From contig JANXDK010000016.1 of the NCBI GenBank assembly GCA_025059435.1, forward strand, positions 1 to 10,249: a stretch of DNA of 10,249 bases, read 5' to 3'. The stretch comes from Thermoproteota archaeon. Its GTDB lineage: Archaea; Thermoproteota; EX4484-205; JAAOZP01. Of this stretch, positions 7,039 through 10,249 are shown piece after piece. The number at the start of each line of letters is the position of its first letter. Within the stretch, counting starts at the first letter, position 1. The notes below the pieces were generated by a model. It made no database searches. It saw nothing but the letters and a program-made list of their open reading frames with translations, and had not been told where the DNA came from. The translations under genes were made by a program, and so were the position numbers.

Positions 7039-7135
7039 CGGGCCCGCTGGGATTTGAACCCAGGATCTTCGGCTCCGAAGGCCTACGCAAGGATTAATCC
7101 TTTCGACGCCTTCATCCTGGCTTGGCCACGGGCCC
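7039..7135 (-). tRNA. tRNA-Arg (anticodon UCG) with a 21-nt intron
   Basis: On the minus strand the cloverleaf has a 7-bp acceptor stem (GGGCCCG/CGGGCCC), a D arm with GCC/GGC stem and GG at 18-19, a T arm (CTGGG TTCAAAT CCCAG), a 5-nt variable loop and discriminator G73. CCA is not encoded. A perfect 5-bp anticodon stem (UCGGC/GCCGA) and the loop CUUCGGA form only after removing 7083-7103, giving anticodon UCG (7078-7076), which reads arginine CGA codons. A20, an arginine identity base, is present. The mature length is 76 nt. An A13/A22 mismatch leaves a 3-bp D stem. The gene is convergent with the GH51 gene and has a TATA box at the expected distance upstream. Confidence 0.95.
7083..7103 (-). 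other. tRNA-Arg intron at non-canonical position 29/30
   Basis: The 21-nt insert interrupts the 5' side of the anticodon stem instead of the usual 37/38 site. It contains a self-pairing hairpin AAGGA-UUAA-UCCUU. A bulge-helix-bulge fold can be drawn: a 5' bulge CGA, a 4-bp helix GCGU/GCGU (two G-C and two G-U pairs), and a 3' bulge beginning AGG. Cutting each bulge after its second base removes exactly this segment, agreeing with the boundaries required by the cloverleaf. The outer exon helix is imperfect, so the motif is relaxed. The splicing endonuclease would be needed for processing. Confidence 0.85.
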
Positions 7136-7159
7136 CCATGTAATTGCGTTAAAGCGTTA

Positions 7160-7170
7160 TACTTAAATCT
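7160..7170 (-). promoter_or_regulatory. TATA box of tRNA-Arg
   Basis: On the minus strand AGATTTAAGTA is centred about 30 nt upstream of the first tRNA base, so transcription would begin about 4-5 nt before the mature 5' end, as is usual for archaeal tRNA genes. Confidence 0.6.
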
Positions 7171-7464
7171 GTTTAACTATCGAATTGAACGAATTATTCA
7201 TAACCTCACTATTTCCTTTAACTTGTTGAAATTTTTATAGAAGGAGATCCATATCAGATACTGGGATGCTTATACTTCTAATAAGCAGATGTAAACCTAT
7301 GAAAAAGAGATATGTAGAAACGCTTTATGGAGAAAACTAGATGATTCGATTTGATAATAAGCCTCAGGATTCAAATAGTCTAAAAGCTTGAGGAGTTGAA
7401 GTAGGAAAAGAACGTCTGAATTTTTATGAGCCCGCTTGAATCATCCTAAAAAATACTAAGACAC

Positions 7465-7478
7465 CAAAGGTTTAAAAA
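7465..7478 (+). promoter_or_regulatory. Promoter (BRE + TATA) for the MNT/HEPN operon
   Basis: CAAAGG followed by TTTAAAAA is the best BRE/TATA-like match in the spacer. Initiation about 25 nt downstream, near 7500, would give a leader of about 80 nt before the ATG at 7583. A nearer A/T element (CTTATAG, 7561-7567) is too close to that ATG for a normal leader. Confidence 0.45.
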
Positions 7479-7487
7479 CGCTTTTCA

Positions 7488-7501
7488 CAAGGTTCAACTT
7501 G
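7488..7501. repeat. Imperfect palindrome next to the operon's predicted start site
   Basis: CAAGGTTCAACTTG pairs at five of seven positions and lies between the predicted TATA box and transcription start, a usual binding place for archaeal repressors. Weak on its own. Confidence 0.3.
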
Positions 7502-7533
7502 ATTCTAAAACTTTTACAATAATAAAATTGGTA

Positions 7534-7561
7534 GTTAAGTTAATAAATTGTTAATCTTAAC
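7534..7561. repeat. Inverted repeat upstream of the HTH-MNT gene
   Basis: The left arm GTTAAGTTAA faces the right arm TTAATCTTAAC. The outer six bases (GTTAAG/CTTAAC) and the inner TTAA pair perfectly, with one extra base in the right arm. The repeat ends 21 bp before the ATG of a gene whose product has an N-terminal winged helix, so it is a candidate autoregulatory operator. If transcription starts near 7500 it would also be in the leader RNA. Confidence 0.45.
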
Positions 7562-7582
7562 TTATAGTTAGACAAGAAAAGA

Positions 7583-8320
7583 ATGTGGATAGCTGCTTGG
7601 CTAGGAAAAATATATTCCAAGCTATTCCTAAGATTCGAAAATGAATTATTCACTTTTAAAGATGCCTTGGACTATCTAAGAATTGATAAAAAAAGGCTTT
7701 CAGTAGCATTCAGCAAGCTTCATAAAGAAAGGGTTTTACTCGTCTTCGATAAGGGGAGGCCTAGGCAATACAGGCTTATTGATCCCATAAATTTCATACT
7801 CCTGGCTTCCGATGTAATTGGAAACTTGCGTATGGTTCCTCAAGAAAGATATGTTAAAGTTTTATGCGACGCCTTTCAGGTTCTCTCGAATTATTTAAAG
7901 CTGACTTCCCTGGCTGTATATGGCTCTGTTGCACGTGGAACAGCAAAAGAGAATAGCGATATAGATCTACTCATTGTTTCGAATAGTTTCTCCGGAAGCA
8001 TCGGAAGGAGGATAGATATGCTTTGCCGATTGGAAGAAGGGATTGAAGAGCTTGCATGGCTCAGGAAGCACGGTATCTACACTAGCTTCAGCTTCTACCC
8101 TCTTACTGAAGAGGAAGCTTTGAGAAAGCCTTTATTATTTATAGACATTACCGAGGATGCTATTATCCTTTACGATAAGGATAGGTTCTTAGAAAGAGTG
8201 TTAACGGAGTTAAAAGTTGAATTGCTTAAGATCGGTGCTAAGAGGGTTTTTATTGATAAGGATAATTGGTATTGGGATTTGAAGCCTGATTATATGTTTG
8301 GGGAGGAAATAATTGTTTGA
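7583..8320 (+). CDS. Winged-HTH + minimal nucleotidyltransferase (MNT) protein, partner of HEPN
   Basis: The 245-residue protein has an N-terminal winged-helix-like region (about 15-68, with FKDALDYLRIDKKRLSVAF as helix-turn-helix and a KGRPRQYRL wing). A minimal nucleotidyltransferase domain follows (about 95-200), with GSVARGTAKENSDID at 114-128 fitting the GSx10DxD signature (Asp126, Asp128). In characterised MNT/HEPN modules the MNT partner is the antitoxin and AMPylates the HEPN toxin. The third acidic residue expected on a later strand is not evident: the likely strand reads TSFSFYPL (168-174). Catalysis is therefore uncertain. The C-terminal extension (about 205-245), rich in charged residues, is of unknown role. 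There is no Shine-Dalgarno site before the ATG. It overlaps the HEPN gene by 4 nt, so the two are co-translated. It could bind DNA and autoregulate the operon through the upstream inverted repeats; that is inference. Confidence 0.85.
   Translation: MWIAAWLGKIYSKLFLRFENELFTFKDALDYLRIDKKRLSVAFSKLHKERVLLVFDKGRPRQYRLIDPINFILLASDVIGNLRMVPQERYVKVLCDAFQVLSNYLKLTSLAVYGSVARGTAKENSDIDLLIVSNSFSGSIGRRIDMLCRLEEGIEELAWLRKHGIYTSFSFYPLTEEEALRKPLLFIDITEDAIILYDKDRFLERVLTELKVELLKIGAKRVFIDKDNWYWDLKPDYMFGEEIIV
8300..8306 (+). promoter_or_regulatory. Shine-Dalgarno site fixing the HEPN TTG start
   Basis: GGGGAGG lies inside the end of the MNT gene, 10 nt before the TTG at 8317. It supports that rare start codon and independent re-initiation on the downstream gene. 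Confidence 0.65.
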
Positions 8321-8754
8321 GACTTATCAAGATTGCTAAATCTTACTTGAGACAAGCTGAGGCAAGGCTTAGCGATGCTAAAGACGCTTATCGAGAAGAA
8401 AATCATCCATATGCCGTGAGGTTGAGTCAAGAATGTGTTGAACTTTCTTTAAAGGCGGTGCTTAAGGTAGTTGGCATAGAATATCCTAAGGTGCACGATG
8501 TTTCAGATGTATTGTTAAGCGTTAGACAGAGGTTCCCAGAATGGTTTCAACGAGAATTGGCTTATCTCTCTGAGTCTTCTAAGATTCTAGTTAAAAAGAG
8601 GGAAATAAGCTTCTACGGAGGAGAGGAGGCGTTTCTGTCTCCAGATGAGGTGATAGGAGAGGATGATGCTAAAGACGCTATTGAAAGAGCTGAGAAATCG
8701 TTTATCACTTGTAGGAAAATAATTGAGGAGCTCGAATCTAAAAACATCTTATGA
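8317..8754 (+). CDS. HEPN domain protein, partner of the upstream MNT gene
   Basis: A 145-residue, nearly all-helical protein of the HEPN type (PF05168-like). The first helix pair is LRQAEARLSDAKDAYREEN with AVRLSQECVELSLKAVLKVVG (about 34-53), followed by the conserved YPKVHDVSDVL (56-66). In toxin-antitoxin modules HEPN proteins are RNases using an R-x4-6-H motif. That spacing is absent here: the closest is R26-EEN-H30, and His60 has no arginine at the right distance. It may be inactive as an RNase, use other residues, or serve as substrate-binding subunit of the nucleotidyltransferase. The start is TTG in a TTGA overlap with the MNT stop and is backed by an internal Shine-Dalgarno site, so the pair is translationally coupled. 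MNT-first order is common in archaeal pairs. Confidence 0.85.
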   Translation: MRLIKIAKSYLRQAEARLSDAKDAYREENHPYAVRLSQECVELSLKAVLKVVGIEYPKVHDVSDVLLSVRQRFPEWFQRELAYLSESSKILVKKREISFYGGEEAFLSPDEVIGEDDAKDAIERAEKSFITCRKIIEELESKNIL

Positions 8755-8911
8755 AAAAACGAGTTAGATGTAGTCATGTGGAGAATAACACGATCTTAAC
8801 AAACTATTCTATTTCCCGGTAAAATTCATCTAATACGAGCCTCGCTTAAGATTTGTTATTAGTATATGAGAAGGTCATCAAAATGAGATCGATATGAAAG
8901 AGAAATATAAG

Positions 8912-8945
8912 GTTAGGTTTCTAGTAGATTCGTGCAAGACCTAAC
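8912..8945. repeat. Hairpin-forming inverted repeat
   Basis: GTTAGGT (8912-8918) and ACCTAAC (8939-8945) are perfect 7-bp inverted arms around a 20-nt loop. It may act as a terminator-proximal structure for the HEPN transcript or belong to a small RNA; nothing in the sequence decides between these. Confidence 0.4.
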
Positions 8946-8993
8946 AGTTATTCAACTTAGTAAAACGTCTATGTTTACACGAATGATGGAGAT

Positions 8994-9000
8994 AAAAAAA
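8994..9000 (-). terminator. T-run terminator of metG
   Basis: On the minus strand seven consecutive T residues begin 12 nt past the metG stop codon, a typical archaeal intrinsic termination signal. Confidence 0.6.
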
Positions 9001-9012
9001 GTCGGTTCACGT

Positions 9013-10249
9013 TTAACCTGATTTTATCTTCTTGAAAACTATTTCTGGTCTACCTATTTCATGCTTGGGCTTTATTGCAAGCTCGCTAGCCGAATCCCAG
9101 CCGTAATCTATAGGAGTATGTTCTAAATTGAGCATTTTCCAAATCTTCTCAGACGAGGCTGGTAAATATGGCCATAGGACTATGGCTAGCGTCCTAACAA
9201 CGTTCACGCAAAGAAACAGAGCGTTAGGGTCTTTCGTCTTCCAAGGTTCTTTAATCTGCAAGAACCTGTTGCACTGAATAGCGAAGTCAGAAACCTCTTT
9301 TAGGGCCTTATCTATCTCATAGTTTTCAATCTTTTCTCTCATCACTTTAGACAGATTTCTAATACTTTCTAAAAGCCTTACACATTCCTCATCATTTTCA
9401 TAGCCATGAGGCTCCGGAACTTTTCCATCGTAAAGATTCCAAATAAGCGTTAATGTTCTGTAAATAAAATTCCCAATATTCCCCACGAGTTCCCCGTTAA
9501 CTCTCTCCACTAAAGCTTTCTCAGTAAAATCACCGTCTTCAAAGAAGGGTATATCCCTCGCAAGAAAATATCTTACAGCATCAACTTCATACTTTTCTAA
9601 CAATTTAAATGGATCGATAGCAGTCCCTTTTGATTTAGAGAGTTTTTCCCCTCCTATAGTTATGTATCCATGAACCAAAATATGTTTAGGCAGTGGAATA
9701 CCGCATGAGAGAAGAATAGCCGGCCATATGACTGAATGAAACCAATTTATACCCTTACCGATTAAGTGAACATCCGCAGGCCAGTACTTCTTATACCTCT
9801 TCCCATCAGGATAACCTAGTGCTGAAATGTAATTAACAAGTGCATCAATCCAAACATATATCTTGTGCTTAGGGTCGAAGGGCACTTCTACACCCCAGCC
9901 TACTCTCGACCTGCTTACTGCAAGATCTTTCAACCCTTCAGATTTTATCCTTGCAATCATCTCCTGTTTCCTTTTCTCAGGGATTACGAATTGGTTTTTC
10001 TCAATCAACTCTAAAACTTGTTTCTCATACTTGCTTAACTTAAAGAAGTAGCATTCTTCCTCAATGTATTCAGGTTCAGTACCGTGTTCAGGACATTTTC
10101 CATCAATCAAGTCCTTTTCCGTTTTATACTCTTCACAACCATAGCAGTAGAGGCCGCTGTAGCTACTCTTATAGATATCCCCGTTTTCAAACATTTTCGT
10201 GAATATCAGTTGCGATACCTTACGATGCCTCTCTTCAGTCGTCCTTATG
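9013..10249 (-). CDS. metG: Methionyl-tRNA synthetase, C-terminal part (5' end outside window)
   Basis: This class I synthetase charges tRNA-Met. The frame stays open to the right edge: the residues before the internal Met at 10194 read RTTEERHRKVSQLIFTK, normal MetRS sequence, so 10194 is not the start. About 411 codons are present. Counting from that Met: a single zinc knuckle with Cys17, Cys20, Cys34 and His37, the YVWIDALVNYISALGYP core block, HLIGKGINWFHSVIWPA, the KMSKS-type loop KLSKS within GGEKLSKSKG, and the helical anticodon-binding domain beginning around RVNGELVGNIGNF. The protein ends shortly after that domain (KKIKSG), so no C-terminal EMAP/Trbp111-like tRNA-binding domain is attached. 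The one-knuckle CCCH arrangement and core blocks resemble Thermus/bacterial MetRS more than the usual archaeal enzyme, suggesting a transferred gene; that comparison is from memory. Confidence 0.95.
   Translation of the reverse strand, partial: IRTTEERHRKVSQLIFTKMFENGDIYKSSYSGLYCYGCEEYKTEKDLIDGKCPEHGTEPEYIEEECYFFKLSKYEKQVLELIEKNQFVIPEKRKQEMIARIKSEGLKDLAVSRSRVGWGVEVPFDPKHKIYVWIDALVNYISALGYPDGKRYKKYWPADVHLIGKGINWFHSVIWPAILLSCGIPLPKHILVHGYITIGGEKLSKSKGTAIDPFKLLEKYEVDAVRYFLARDIPFFEDGDFTEKALVERVNGELVGNIGNFIYRTLTLIWNLYDGKVPEPHGYENDEECVRLLESIRNLSKVMREKIENYEIDKALKEVSDFAIQCNRFLQIKEPWKTKDPNALFLCVNVVRTLAIVLWPYLPASSEKIWKMLNLEHTPIDYGWDSASELAIKPKHEIGRPEIVFKKIKSG

Larger units (their letters stand above)
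7136..7582. other. Gene-free spacer between tRNA-Arg and the MNT/HEPN operon
   Basis: This 447-bp A+T-rich region holds the tRNA promoter at its left end and, at its right end, a probable promoter with inverted repeats for the MNT/HEPN pair. Between about 7175 and 7460 I see only short frames, the best a 24-codon one at 7266-7340 with no properly spaced ribosome binding site, and no convincing structured RNA. There is no sign of a decayed gene that I can recognise. Confidence 0.5.
8755..9012. other. Spacer between convergent HEPN and metG genes
   Basis: A 258-bp A+T-rich stretch without a credible open frame. It contains a TATA-like run (AAATATAAGG, 8903-8912), a 7-bp hairpin at 8912-8945 and the metG T-run at 8994-9000. 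No clear plus-strand T run terminates the MNT/HEPN transcript. Confidence 0.45.

Noticed and set aside
7266..7340. A 24-codon plus-strand open frame in the tRNA-MNT spacer
   Set aside because: The only GGAG nearby is more than 15 nt too far upstream, and the peptide has no recognisable feature; a frame this short is expected by chance.
7428..7440. GAGCCCGCTTGAA, partly like the complement of the tRNA-Arg 3' end (shared GCCCGCT), as a possible attachment-site remnant
   Set aside because: Only seven contiguous bases match and no integrase or mobile gene is present in the window.
8981..9021. AATGATGG ... CTGA as boxes C and D of a C/D guide RNA
   Set aside because: The C box is imperfect, no D'/C' pair is seen, and the element would overlap the end of metG and its terminator.
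10192..10194. ATG at 10194 as the start of metG
   Set aside because: The frame remains open upstream to the window edge and encodes normal MetRS sequence, and the catalytic N-terminal HIGH region must lie further upstream.

Overview
The window comes from an archaeon, most likely a thermophilic, A+T-rich member of the Thermoproteota/TACK side of the tree. The evidence is an archaeal-type (short) PEP carboxylase, a long archaeal form of PurC, TATA-type promoter elements at the ends of intergenic spacers, frequent TTG/GTG starts, a tRNA without encoded CCA that carries an intron with a bulge-helix-bulge-like fold at a non-canonical position, and an MNT/HEPN gene pair typical of archaeal genomes. 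The lineage cannot be fixed more precisely from this sequence alone. The metG fragment reads more like bacterial MetRS than the usual archaeal form.

Layout. (1) 1-1241, minus: N-terminal part of a P-type cation-transporting ATPase that runs off the left edge. (2) 1242-1357: divergent spacer whose central element is a 16-bp perfect palindrome containing a TATA box. (3) 1358-2935, plus: ppcA, archaeal-type PEP carboxylase. (4) 2980-4038, plus: a purC-like SAICAR synthetase with a strong Shine-Dalgarno site. (5) 4086-5018, minus: membrane-anchored SPFH/Band 7 protein with a TTG start, convergent with purC. (6) 5019-5405: gene-free regulatory spacer. (7) 5406-6983, plus: intracellular GH51 alpha-L-arabinofuranosidase with both catalytic glutamates. 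(8) 7039-7135, minus: tRNA-Arg(UCG) with a 21-nt intron between positions 29 and 30. (9) 7136-7582: gene-free spacer holding the tRNA promoter at one end and a probable promoter plus inverted repeats for the next operon at the other. (10) 7583-8754, plus: a two-gene operon, winged-HTH + minimal nucleotidyltransferase (MNT) followed by a HEPN protein, overlapping by 4 nt. (11) 8755-9012: short spacer with a hairpin and the metG terminator. (12) 9013-10249, minus: C-terminal part of methionyl-tRNA synthetase, cut by the right edge.

How the genes relate. Most of the window is housekeeping: anaplerotic oxaloacetate supply (ppcA), purine synthesis (purC, which consumes aspartate derivable from that oxaloacetate), translation (tRNA-Arg, metG) and membrane functions (ATPase, SPFH). 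The accessory elements are the single arabinofuranosidase gene and the HTH-MNT/HEPN pair, which resembles a toxin-antitoxin module but departs from the textbook active-site motifs. I saw no CRISPR array, insertion sequence or phage gene.
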